In this document: piece after piece, positions 7,385 through 14,467 of the stretch | How positions within the stretch are numbered: the stretch's first letter is position 1 | Layout of the letters: each line of letters opens with the position of its first letter | Translations under genes and position numbers: made by a program | From: DASTPP01 sp035762175 | GTDB taxonomy: Bacteria > Myxococcota_A > Polyangia > Polyangiales > Polyangiaceae | Assembly (NCBI GenBank): GCA_035762175.1 | Contig: DASTPP010000369.1 | Span: 1-23,546 of the forward strand | Direction of reading: 5' to 3' | DNA length: 23,546 nucleotides | The notes under the pieces: generated by a model | Databases searched by the model: none | What the model was told of the DNA's origin: nothing | The model's input: only the letters and a program-made list of their open reading frames with translations

Positions 7385-10300
7385 TCACTGCAGCACGGAG
7401 CACGCGTCGGGGATGCACTTCGACACGCCCGGCGGCGCCTGGCCCTTCTGGGCCGCGCAGGCCGCCCAGCCGCTCTCGGGCGTGCCGTCGTCGAGCCCCG
7501 TGCACACGAGCCTGCCGGTGCTCACGTTCACGTTCCGCCCGCCGTGCGCGCCGCTCGACGTCGAGATCGAGGAGAGCATCGGCACCCCCGACGCTTGGCC
7601 GCCGATCGTGCCGGGGATGAGCACGTTGGCCGGCGCGCCGCAGGTCAGATCGCGCTTGTCCGAGAAGCCGCCGACCACCGGCAGGGGCCCGCCGCCGGTG
7701 CCCAGATCGAGCACGTTGTGGCCGTAATGCTCGCCGTACCAGTCGGACCCCTCGCCCGGGGTCGGCGGGCGGCACCAGCCGCCATGCGTGAAGGTGGTGC
7801 CCGAGCGAGTGAAGGTCTCCCAGAGGCCGTGCCAGCGCCCGGCGCGCACGGTGATGGTGCCGACGCGGCGGCCGCCGCGCGAGTTCCGCAGCGTGTAGTT
7901 GAGCGTGTACTTGCCCTTGCTCTTGGGCGTGAAGCTCAGCATCGGCTTGGGCGCGCCGGGCGGGCGCACCAGCTCGAAGGTCGGCCGCGGGTCGATCGCG
8001 GCGGCGACCCATCGCAGATCGTGCGGGTCGTACGTCCAGTGCGGGAAGGGCGCGCCCGGCGGGGACATCTTCTTGGCCGGCTCTTGCAGCCGGACGGTCG
8101 ACCCGTCGCTGGGGCCCGCGGCGACCCAGGCGTTGAGGTACCAGTCGTCGTCGGTGTCGAGCCCGGTCAGCGCCGGCACGAGCACCTCGTTGCCGACGCC
8201 GGTCAGGTACTCGAGCGCGCCGGGCGCCGGGCAGGCGTCGTCGTCGGGGTGTAGGACCGACGCCGGCTCGCCGTCGGGGCAGGTCGGGGCGTCGAGGCAG
8301 CCGACGAGGTTGCGGTTGCGGGCGACGAAGAGAAGGTTGTAGGGGTTTTTCTCTTCGACGGCCCCCTCGGCCACCCAAAGGTTGATGGCGTTCTCGAGCA
8401 CCTTCCAGTCGTCGCGCACGCGCTCCGCGTCTTCGGCCGCCTCGGACGTGCCCCAGCGCGCGGGGCTGACCCAGAGCATGTCGGGGACGTGATCGGGCTG
8501 CTGGTTGTGCACGCCGGGAATGGGCTCTTGGGTCGCCGGGTCGAGCATGCGCAAGAGCTTGCGATCGCCCTTGAGCCGCACCTCGAGCCCCGTCGACGGC
8601 AGGCAGACGTCGGCCTCGATGGGGGGGCCGGGGTTCGCGTTGATGTCGGCCACCTGGTGGGCCTTGCCGACGGCGATGTGGCTGAAGCAGTCGTAGCCGT
8701 AGAGGTCGACCAGCTCGAAGCCGACGGCGGGGAAGTCATTGGCGCGCAGGCCCTCGGCCCAGGGGTGCGAGAAGCCCGGGGCGTAGGCGACGAAGGGCGC
8801 GTCGGCCGGGTACACGACGTCGGCGCGGGGCAGCTCGCAGCCCGGGCAGTCGGGGGCGGTCACGAAGCGGACGCTGTCGGCGGCGCGCCAGGCGGTGTTG
8901 AACGCGGGCACGACGGTCTTCCAGCCCTGGCGGGACGTGAGGGGGCTGAGCTGGGGGTCGCCCGGCGCGCGGAACTCGACGTGGACGCTGCACTGGGCCG
9001 CGTGCTCGAACGCCTTGAGCGCGGTCGACGACTTTTCGCGGAACGCGTAGCGGAGGCGCGCGTACGCGCCGACCGGGGGCGGCTTCGGCAGGCGCACGTG
9101 CAGCCGCGAGCCGTTCTGCGAGAAGGCCGCGGGCAGGTCGGGGCTGCTCGCCTCGACGACGTTGGCGGGGCCGACGGGCGGCGTCGACAGCGAGCGCGCG
9201 GGGCGGGTCTGAAAGTCGTTGCGCACGAAGTCGACCTCGAACTCGCCGATGTCGTTCGGCACGAAGACGACGTCGTCCTGGCAGACCGGGGGCGCCATGT
9301 TGCCGTACTTCATCGCGGCCAGCGAGTTGCGCGGGTCGAGGAAGCCCTGGCCGTGGACGTCGGCCGGGCTGCGCCCCGCGCGGTCGACGCCCCAGAGCGC
9401 CGACTGGGCCTTGACGAGGCTCAGGTCGACGAGCGGCGTGTTGGCGCCGAGGTGGGCGAGCGCGAAGAGCGACTGCACGGCGTCGTCGGTGAAGCCCGCC
9501 AGGGCCATCACCTTGCCGATGGGGTCCGGCTTCCAGTTCCAGAAGTATTGGAACAAGCTCGTCCCCAGGAAGGGCACGGGGTCGCCCTCGAAGCTGACCC
9601 AGGTGAACTGGTGGCCGTAGTTGCTCGCGGCGGCGAGGTTGGCGAACGACCAGAGGGGCATGGGGCGGCCGGCGACGCCGAGGCCGCCGCCGACGGTGAC
9701 GTCGCGCTGGCGCAGCATCGCCGCCGCGGCCAGGAAGGGCCCCCTGTCGGCGATCTCGGCGGGCAGGCCCTGGAAGACGCCCGACTCGGGCGCGAGCAGG
9801 TCGCCGCCGAGCAACAGGGGCACGAGCGAGGCGATGTTCGAGCCCTGGCTGTGGCCGGTGAAGAAGATCTGCGAATGCTCGGGGATCGTGCCGCTCGAGA
9901 CCGCGTGCTCGAGCGCCCGGGCGACCATCAGCATGTAGGCCGACTGGGACGCGAGGTTGATGTCCTGGGTCAGCAGGTTCTCGTTGTTGTCGTTGACGTT
10001 GTTGTCCCAAAACGAAGGGATGCTGCCGGCGATGACGAACCAGTATTGCGGGCGCACCGGGGTGCCGGGCGGGGTGGCGCGGTAAATCTTGATCGAGGCG
10101 CCGTCGGCGGTGCGCCACGGGTAGGCCGAGTAGACGATCTCGCGGGTGAAGTCCTGCACCGTCCGGACCGTGACCTTGGTGCGGTCTTCGCGGATCGCCG
10201 GGTCGATCTGGACGACGTCGCAGCGATCGACGGACGAGAAGTCGGTCGGCGCCTCGATGCTGCCGACGGGCGTGAACAGCGAGCCGCCGACCTGCCGTTC

Positions 10301-10432
10301 GGTCGACGCCTGGCTGTCGGGCGAAGGGGCCTGGGGCGCGGAACAGCCGGCGGCGGCGAGCGCGAGGGCGAGTACGCCCGACCGGGCGGGCCGTTTGGAA
10401 GAGAAGCGAACGGGGGTGGGTGGGGGCATCAT
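7385..10432 (-). CDS. Large lipoprotein with alpha/beta-hydrolase (lipase-like) domain
   Basis: About 1015 residues, exported. A basic N-terminus and hydrophobic stretch end in a lipobox-like LAAAGC, making Cys30 the likely lipidation site. The N-terminal half (about 60-370) looks like an alpha/beta hydrolase: GHSQG at 193-197 gives nucleophile Ser195, FEGDPVPF (281-288) resembles the acid-bearing loop of class 3-type lipases (D284), and H360 is a candidate histidine. The remaining 600 residues are unassigned; a stretch near residues 825-855 reading FTPKSKGKYTLNYTL resembles a PKD/Ig-like beta-sandwich, and the C-terminus holds several cysteines. Two adjacent ATGs (10432, 10429) follow GGGGAG; the second has better spacing. 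Upstream in-frame sequence lacks any signal-peptide logic. No operon partner is close: 141 bp separate it from the acyl-CoA synthetase. Hydrolase activity is inference from motifs. Confidence 0.75.
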   Translation of the reverse strand: MMPPPTPVRFSSKRPARSGVLALALAAAGCSAPQAPSPDSQASTERQVGGSLFTPVGSIEAPTDFSSVDRCDVVQIDPAIREDRTKVTVRTVQDFTREIVYSAYPWRTADGASIKIYRATPPGTPVRPQYWFVIAGSIPSFWDNNVNDNNENLLTQDINLASQSAYMLMVARALEHAVSSGTIPEHSQIFFTGHSQGSNIASLVPLLLGGDLLAPESGVFQGLPAEIADRGPFLAAAAMLRQRDVTVGGGLGVAGRPMPLWSFANLAAASNYGHQFTWVSFEGDPVPFLGTSLFQYFWNWKPDPIGKVMALAGFTDDAVQSLFALAHLGANTPLVDLSLVKAQSALWGVDRAGRSPADVHGQGFLDPRNSLAAMKYGNMAPPVCQDDVVFVPNDIGEFEVDFVRNDFQTRPARSLSTPPVGPANVVEASSPDLPAAFSQNGSRLHVRLPKPPPVGAYARLRYAFREKSSTALKAFEHAAQCSVHVEFRAPGDPQLSPLTSRQGWKTVVPAFNTAWRAADSVRFVTAPDCPGCELPRADVVYPADAPFVAYAPGFSHPWAEGLRANDFPAVGFELVDLYGYDCFSHIAVGKAHQVADINANPGPPIEADVCLPSTGLEVRLKGDRKLLRMLDPATQEPIPGVHNQQPDHVPDMLWVSPARWGTSEAAEDAERVRDDWKVLENAINLWVAEGAVEEKNPYNLLFVARNRNLVGCLDAPTCPDGEPASVLHPDDDACPAPGALEYLTGVGNEVLVPALTGLDTDDDWYLNAWVAAGPSDGSTVRLQEPAKKMSPPGAPFPHWTYDPHDLRWVAAAIDPRPTFELVRPPGAPKPMLSFTPKSKGKYTLNYTLRNSRGGRRVGTITVRAGRWHGLWETFTRSGTTFTHGGWCRPPTPGEGSDWYGEHYGHNVLDLGTGGGPLPVVGGFSDKRDLTCGAPANVLIPGTIGGQASGVPMLSSISTSSGAHGGRNVNVSTGRLVCTGLDDGTPESGWAACAAQKGQAPPGVSKCIPDACSVLQ

Positions 10433-10667
10433 GCTCCCCAGACAGGGCGGGCGGCGGGTGGTTGCGAGAAATCGGAGCGCCTCGGGTCGGGCACCCCGCC
10501 GGCGCACCGGGCGCGCCCGGCGCGCGCGTCCGAAGTGGCGGGGCGGTGGCCGCGCGCCCTCGCGCCCCCCCAGGCGGCCCGGGGCGGGCGCGTGCCGCCC
10601 GGCGCCGCCCCGGGCGCCCGCCGATCGCGCCCCGGCCCGCGGGCGGCCCCGGGGGCGCCGGGCGCGG

Positions 10668-10685
10668 AAATGCCCCTGGGCATTT
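10668..10685. promoter_or_regulatory. 18-bp palindrome upstream of the PilZ gene
   Basis: AAATGCCC and GGGCATTT are perfect 8-bp arms with a 2-bp spacer. The site is notable for its A/T ends in otherwise nearly pure GC sequence. It ends 14 bp before the -10-like TAGGGT and 28 bp before the PilZ ATG, overlapping the expected -35 region, a classic repressor position. The rest of the 281-bp divergent spacer (10433-10713) is GC-rich and shows nothing else I can support. Confidence 0.45.
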
Positions 10686-10699
10686 GCCGGGCGGCGCCG

Positions 10700-10705
10700 T
10701 AGGGT
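10700..10705 (+). promoter_or_regulatory. -10-like box just upstream of the PilZ ATG
   Basis: TAGGGT ends 8 nt before the ATG at 10714. If it is the -10 hexamer, transcription would start at or within about two bases of the ATG, giving a leaderless or nearly leaderless message. There is no strong Shine-Dalgarno; only GGGG lies 3 nt before the ATG. A matching -35 hexamer is not seen. Confidence 0.35.
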
Positions 10706-10713
10706 TGGGGGCC

Positions 10714-11139
10714 ATGAACAGCCGGCCGCCCGCCGATCGTCGCGTGTCGAACCGCGCGCCCATCGAGCTGAAGGTCGAGTACAAGCGCGTCAACACGTTC
10801 TTCGCCGATTATACGAAGAACATCTCGAAGGGCGGCACCTTCATTCGCACCGACAAGCCGCTCGAGGTGGGCACCGAGTTCGTCTTCGCGCTCGCCGTGC
10901 CGGGCGTGGCCTCGCCCCTGCGCCTGCTCGGCAAGGTGCAGTGGGCGGTGCGCCCGGGCGCCGACGCCGACGAGGGCCCGCCCGGCATGGGCATCGAGTT
11001 CCTCTACCAGAGCGACGACGATCGGCGCGCCGTCGCCGACGTCGTCGAAGAGCTGATGGTGCGCGAGCTCGGCGAGGGGCTCGCCGCGCGGCTGCTCGGG
11101 CGCGGCCCGGGCGGCCCCGGGGCGCCGGGCCGGGGCTAG
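10714..11139 (+). CDS. PilZ-domain c-di-GMP receptor
   Basis: A 141-residue single-domain PilZ protein expected to bind cyclic di-GMP and act through protein contacts; it has no enzyme domain. Both ligand motifs are intact: the N-terminal arginine motif RRVSNR (R10 and R14, RxxxR) and NISKGG (N36, S38, G41; the [D/N]xSxxG motif). The arrangement KNISKGGTFIRT followed by PLEVGT resembles the PilZ proteins common in myxobacteria and linked there to motility, but a specific role is inference. The last 20 residues are a Gly/Pro-rich tail. Its TAG stop lies inside the left arm of the 168-bp inverted repeat, and it converges on the FHA-GGDEF cyclase gene, giving a synthase/receptor pair. A palindrome sits at its promoter. 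Confidence 0.9.
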   Translation: MNSRPPADRRVSNRAPIELKVEYKRVNTFFADYTKNISKGGTFIRTDKPLEVGTEFVFALAVPGVASPLRLLGKVQWAVRPGADADEGPPGMGIEFLYQSDDDRRAVADVVEELMVRELGEGLAARLLGRGPGGPGAPGRG

Positions 11140-11303
11140 GCTCGGTCGGGCGAAGGCTCCCGTCGCCCGGCGCCCGATCTGCGGCGCCGGCACGGCCCGC
11201 GGGGGGGCCTCGAACTCCGGGCGGATTCCTTCGCCCCCCGCGGGCCGCGCCGGCTGGCGCCTCGGGCGCCGAGCTCGGCCCGCCTTCGCCCGACCGAGCC
11301 TAG
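11136..11303. repeat. 168-bp inverted repeat carrying the stop codons of both flanking genes
   Basis: The outer arms, 11136-11157 and 11282-11303, are perfect 22-bp inverted copies (CTAGGCTCGGTC... and its complement). Symmetry continues inward imperfectly: CGGCGCCCGA occurs 10 nt inside both arms in register, and a GCCGGC(A/G)CGGCCCGCGGGGGG block follows with a 1-nt shift. The TAG of the PilZ gene (11137-11139) and, on the other strand, the TAG of the cyclase gene (11300-11302) both lie in the arms. Both messages therefore continue with the same sequence after their stops. It could be a bidirectional terminator or a MITE-like element; I see no target-site duplication and no T-run. Confidence 0.85.
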
Positions 11304-12268
11304 AGCACCGCGTCGCCCTCGGGCCCGACCACGCGGTCTCGCCCGGCGGCCTTGGCCCGGTAGAGGCGCGCGTCGGCGATGCCGATGAGCGCGGCGCGGT
11401 CGGGGCGCGCCGCGCAGCACGTGAGCGAGGCGACGCCGGCGCTCAGGGTGACGTGCAGGGCCTTGCCCTGGAAGTGGACCGGGGTCTGCGCCACCGTCTG
11501 CCGCAGGCGCTCGGCGAGCTTGAGGCCCGCGTCGAGGGCGATGGCGCGCGCGACGATGACGAACTCTTCGCCGCCGTAGCGCGCGAGCAGGTCTTCGGCC
11601 CGCAGGGCGCCGCCGAGCAGGCCGGCGACGTGCCGGAGCACGACGTCGCCGGCCTGGTGCCCGTGGGTGTCGTTGACGCGCTTGAAGTGGTCGACGTCGG
11701 CCATGATGACCGTCAGCGGCGTGCGGTGGCGCAGCGCGAAGGCGACCTCGGCTTCGAGCCGCTCGTCGAGGTGCTTGCGGTTGAAGACGCCGGTCAGGCC
11801 GTCGCGCATCGAGGCCTCGTAGGCCCGCACGAGCGCCTGCTCTTCGTCTTCGGTCACCAGGGCGAAGCGCAGCGAGGTGCCCGTGCCGAGCTGCAGCCGG
11901 TCGCCGTCGCGCAACGACGCGGGCTTGCGGCCGGTGGGCGCGCCGTTGACGAAGCTGCCGTTGGTCGAGCCGTCGTCGTGGAAGATGTACTGGCCGTTGA
12001 CGTACATCAGCCGGGCGTGCACCCGCGAGAGGCTGATGTCGTCGAAGCGGTAGGTGCACTCGTCGGCCCGGCCGAGCGTGATGATGGCGCCCGGGGGCAG
12101 GGCCATGACCCGCCCCGCGTCGGGGCCGCTCAGCACCGAGAGCACGCCGCGCGAGCGCTCGACGGGGCTGGCGGCCTTGGCGACGATCGTATCGAAGGAC
12201 CCGACGTGCGGCTCGGCCGGCGTCTCGACCTCGGGGCGGGCACGCCCGGGCGGGCGTTGGGCTGCCAT
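11300..12268 (-). CDS. FHA-GGDEF diguanylate cyclase
   Basis: Makes cyclic di-GMP from two GTP. The 322 residues contain an FHA domain (about 41-137) with LGR (65-67), SRVHARL (81-87) and STNGSFVN (101-108), the residues that bind phosphothreonine peptides. A GGDEF domain (about 152-315) follows. Its active-site motif is GGEEF (232-236), a catalytically competent form, with metal-binding ADVDHF (190-195). RAED (223-226), exactly five residues before, is the RxxD inhibitory site, so product inhibition is likely. No membrane segment. The FHA domain suggests control by a Ser/Thr kinase, which is not in the window. The ATG at 12268 lies 13 bp after the AraC-type gene, so they are probably co-transcribed. 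It converges on the PilZ receptor gene across the inverted repeat. Confidence 0.93.
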   Translation of the reverse strand: MAAQRPPGRARPEVETPAEPHVGSFDTIVAKAASPVERSRGVLSVLSGPDAGRVMALPPGAIITLGRADECTYRFDDISLSRVHARLMYVNGQYIFHDDGSTNGSFVNGAPTGRKPASLRDGDRLQLGTGTSLRFALVTEDEEQALVRAYEASMRDGLTGVFNRKHLDERLEAEVAFALRHRTPLTVIMADVDHFKRVNDTHGHQAGDVVLRHVAGLLGGALRAEDLLARYGGEEFVIVARAIALDAGLKLAERLRQTVAQTPVHFQGKALHVTLSAGVASLTCCAARPDRAALIGIADARLYRAKAAGRDRVVGPEGDAVL

Positions 12269-12281
12269 GCGCCGGGGATCA

Positions 12282-13181
12282 TCAGTTCTCGACGGGGGGG
12301 ATGTAAAGACGTAACGACCCGGCCCCGGCGGGGGCCCCCGGGCGGGTGTGCGTTTCGGTGCGCCCCCGCCCGGCCGGCCCCCGGCCTTCGGGGGCGCCGA
12401 CGCGGCGGCGGTAGTCGCGCGGCGACTCGCCCGCGAAGCGCTCGAAGGCCCGGCTAAAGGCCCCGAGGCTCTCGAAGCCCACGGCGAAGGCGGTCTCGGT
12501 GACCCGGGCCCCGGGGCGGGCCAGCAGATCCATCGCTTTTAGCATGCGAGCGTCATGCAAGAAGCGCCGCCAGGTCGTCTGGGCCTCGGCCGCGAAGCGC
12601 CGCGCCAGCGTGCGGGTCGAGAGCCCCGCGGCGCGCGCCACCTCGCCCGCCGCGAGCGGCTCGTCGATGCGGTCGAGCATCAGGCGCATGGCGCGCCCGA
12701 GCTCGGGCGAGCGCGCCGACGGCAGATAATAGGGCCGCGCGTCGCCGAACCACTCGCCGAGCAGCGCCCCGAGCGCCCCGAAGAAGGCGCGCGCCAGCGG
12801 GTCGGCCGCGCGGTGCGAGGGGCCCCAGCGCATCGCGTAAAGAATCATCTCGCGCGCCAGCGGCGAGACCGAAAAGACGCGGGGCGCCTCGGCCTCGGGC
12901 GCCGCGCCCCCGGGGTCGAGGTAGACCGTGCGTAGCGCCACCGGCGCCGTGGCGCGCACCCGATGACGCATCGCGGCCGGGATCCACGCGGCGCGTTGCG
13001 GCGGCAAGAGCCACTGCGCCCCTTCGACCTCGAGGTGCAGCGCGCCCGAGGCCGAGTAGAGCAACTGGTGCTTGCGGTGCGCGTGCCAGCGCGACGCGAA
13101 GGGCTCGAGCTCGTCAGCGAGGCCGAAGGCGGGCGCGTCGACGGCGTCGACGTCGACCACCGGCGTAGCGGGGCGGCCCAT
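12282..13181 (-). CDS. AraC-family transcriptional regulator with cupin sensor domain
   Basis: A 299-residue DNA-binding regulator. The N-terminal half (about 25-90) reads as a cupin-type sensor (FASRWHAHRKHQLLYSAS, then a glycine-rich strand and PAAMRHRV). The C-terminal half (about 160-260) holds the paired helix-turn-helix of the AraC family: VARAAGLSTRTLARRF for the first and TAFAVGFESLGAFSRAFERFAGESPRDYRR for the second, split here only as description of one region. About 40 disordered Gly/Pro/Arg-rich residues follow, longer than usual. It sits between the MBL-like lipoprotein gene (47 bp upstream) and the FHA-GGDEF cyclase gene (13 bp downstream), all same strand, so it may control this unit or the divergent repair cassette; the target and ligand are unknown. 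Confidence 0.88.
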   Translation of the reverse strand: MGRPATPVVDVDAVDAPAFGLADELEPFASRWHAHRKHQLLYSASGALHLEVEGAQWLLPPQRAAWIPAAMRHRVRATAPVALRTVYLDPGGAAPEAEAPRVFSVSPLAREMILYAMRWGPSHRAADPLARAFFGALGALLGEWFGDARPYYLPSARSPELGRAMRLMLDRIDEPLAAGEVARAAGLSTRTLARRFAAEAQTTWRRFLHDARMLKAMDLLARPGARVTETAFAVGFESLGAFSRAFERFAGESPRDYRRRVGAPEGRGPAGRGRTETHTRPGAPAGAGSLRLYIPPVEN

Positions 13182-13228
13182 GCCCGAACCCTTATCGGCC
13201 CCGCCCCGGCCGGCGCAAGCCCCGACCC

Positions 13229-14224
13229 TCAACCCCCCGCCGCGATCTCGCCCGCCAGGCCGTAGACGCCATACTCGATGAGATACGAGAGCGCATACTC
13301 GGGGAAGGCCGACGCGATGCGGCGCGCGAGCTCTTGGTGGTGCTCGGCCGCCCGCTCGCCCGCGAGCTCGGCCTTGCGGGGCCCGAGCGAGCCGACGTAC
13401 TCGCGCACGATCGACTCGACGCGCTCGAGGTACGCCTTCTCGTCGGCGACCGCGGCCTCGACCGGCGCCGCCTCGCCGCGGCCCCCGTAGACGGTGGTGC
13501 CGGCGAAGCCCGACGCGAGCTCGTCGAGCGCCGCGCGCCACGAGCCGAGGTCGGGGTCGGGCTTGCCCCCGCGGATGCCGCCCTCGAGCCAGGCGTGCGC
13601 CCGGTGGTGCACGAGATCGCCGACGACGAGGGCCTTGAGCGCGGGCACGTGCGCCACGGTCTGCGTGGTCGTCACGCCGCCGTGGGCGAGCTCGCGCAGC
13701 TCGACCCTCGCGCCCCCGCCGAGCGGCAGCTCGTACGAGCCGCTGAAGGTGACGTCGATGACCGGCGGGGGCGGGTACGACTCGGGCGTGAAGGTCTTGG
13801 CCACGGTCGTAAAGTAGCCCTTCTTGTACGCGTAGACGCCGGGCACCGCGTCGCCCGTGGCGCGGCTCGCGACCACCTTCGCGCCGAGCTCGCGGAAGGG
13901 CCCCACGCCCTGGAACTTGTCGGGGTTCGGGTGCGTGATGACGACGTAGGTGATGGGCGAGGCGGTGTGGGCGCGCACGTCGTCGATGAGCGCGCGGGCG
14001 TGCCCCTCGGTGAACTGCGCGTCGAAGACGACCACCTCGCGGCCGGTGTCGTAATAGAACGAGTGCGTGTCGAAGCCCGCCGGGTCCGAGGTGAAGGTGT
14101 AGAGTGTGCCGGCGGCCGGCCCGGCGCCCGCCCCGGGCCCCTTGTCGTCGCCCCCCGAGTCGCAAGCGAAGAGGCCGAACGAGAGCGAGACGAGCGAGGC
14201 GGCGAGCAGCGTACGGGTGAGCAT
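13229..14224 (-). CDS. Metallo-beta-lactamase-fold lipoprotein with altered metal motif
   Basis: A 331-residue exported protein. The signal peptide ends in the lipobox LFAC, so Cys21 is probably lipidated, followed by a Gly/Asp-rich linker. The rest follows the metallo-beta-lactamase fold: VVVFDAQFTEGHARALIDD, then THPNPDKFQG (97-106) where HxHxDH is expected, a later AHGG (H181) and VVGDLVHH (D203, H206). In the key motif the second His is Asn100 and the final His is Lys103, so the usual two-metal site cannot form in standard manner. It might bind one metal or have a non-standard function. The ATG at 14224 has an excellent GGAGGAA (14232-14238) 7 nt upstream. It heads a probable operon with the AraC regulator and the FHA-GGDEF cyclase. 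Confidence 0.8.
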   Translation of the reverse strand: MLTRTLLAASLVSLSFGLFACDSGGDDKGPGAGAGPAAGTLYTFTSDPAGFDTHSFYYDTGREVVVFDAQFTEGHARALIDDVRAHTASPITYVVITHPNPDKFQGVGPFRELGAKVVASRATGDAVPGVYAYKKGYFTTVAKTFTPESYPPPPVIDVTFSGSYELPLGGGARVELRELAHGGVTTTQTVAHVPALKALVVGDLVHHRAHAWLEGGIRGGKPDPDLGSWRAALDELASGFAGTTVYGGRGEAAPVEAAVADEKAYLERVESIVREYVGSLGPRKAELAGERAAEHHQELARRIASAFPEYALSYLIEYGVYGLAGEIAAGG

Positions 14225-14467
14225 GGCGGGGTTCCTCCGGGGCGGTGCGGGCGGCCTTTGGGGCCGCCGCGTCGTTGTCGTGGGCCCAAGGTAGGGGGGC
14301 GGCGCCTGGCGCGCTTGCGCGCTTGGGCCATAAATTTGCTCGAACTCGCCACCCGTCCCGCCGGGCGAGGGTCGGCCCTTCGAGGCCTTGCGCTTCGGGG
14401 CCGCGCGGCGCCCACCCCGGCGCGGGCGAGGTTCGGCCCGCGACGTGCATCGAAGCCCCTGCCCCCC
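14225..14467. promoter_or_regulatory. Divergent promoter region between MBL lipoprotein and repair cassette
   Basis: 243 bp between outward-facing genes. It holds the strong GGAGGAA ribosome binding site of the lipoprotein gene (14232-14238, minus strand), a 7-bp GC hairpin (14250-14256 with 14262-14268, TTTGG loop), and an A/T-rich island CCATAAATTTGC at about 14329-14340 that is the most promoter-like spot. I cannot define hexamers with correct spacing for either direction. The exonuclease gene has no visible Shine-Dalgarno. Confidence 0.4.

Noticed and set aside
5696..8254. An 852-codon plus-strand open frame opposite the acyl-CoA synthetase and lipoprotein genes
   Set aside because: Low-complexity Arg/Ala/Gly/Glu composition, spans two well-supported genes and their intergenic gap, no ribosome binding site; composition artefact. 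The same holds for the 737-codon frame at 8489-10702.
10433..10507. N-terminal extension of the large lipoprotein to an upstream start
   Set aside because: The added residues are Arg-rich and would bury the signal peptide; GGGGAG lies immediately before the chosen ATG pair.
10678..10690. TGGGCATTTGCC considered as a sigma-54 promoter
   Set aside because: GG and GC elements do not have the required -24/-12 spacing and sequence; better explained as part of the palindrome.
13229..14224. MBL lipoprotein considered as part of the ligase-associated cassette
   Set aside because: It is divergent from the cassette, exported, and lacks the metal ligands; the cassette already has its own intact MBL exonuclease.
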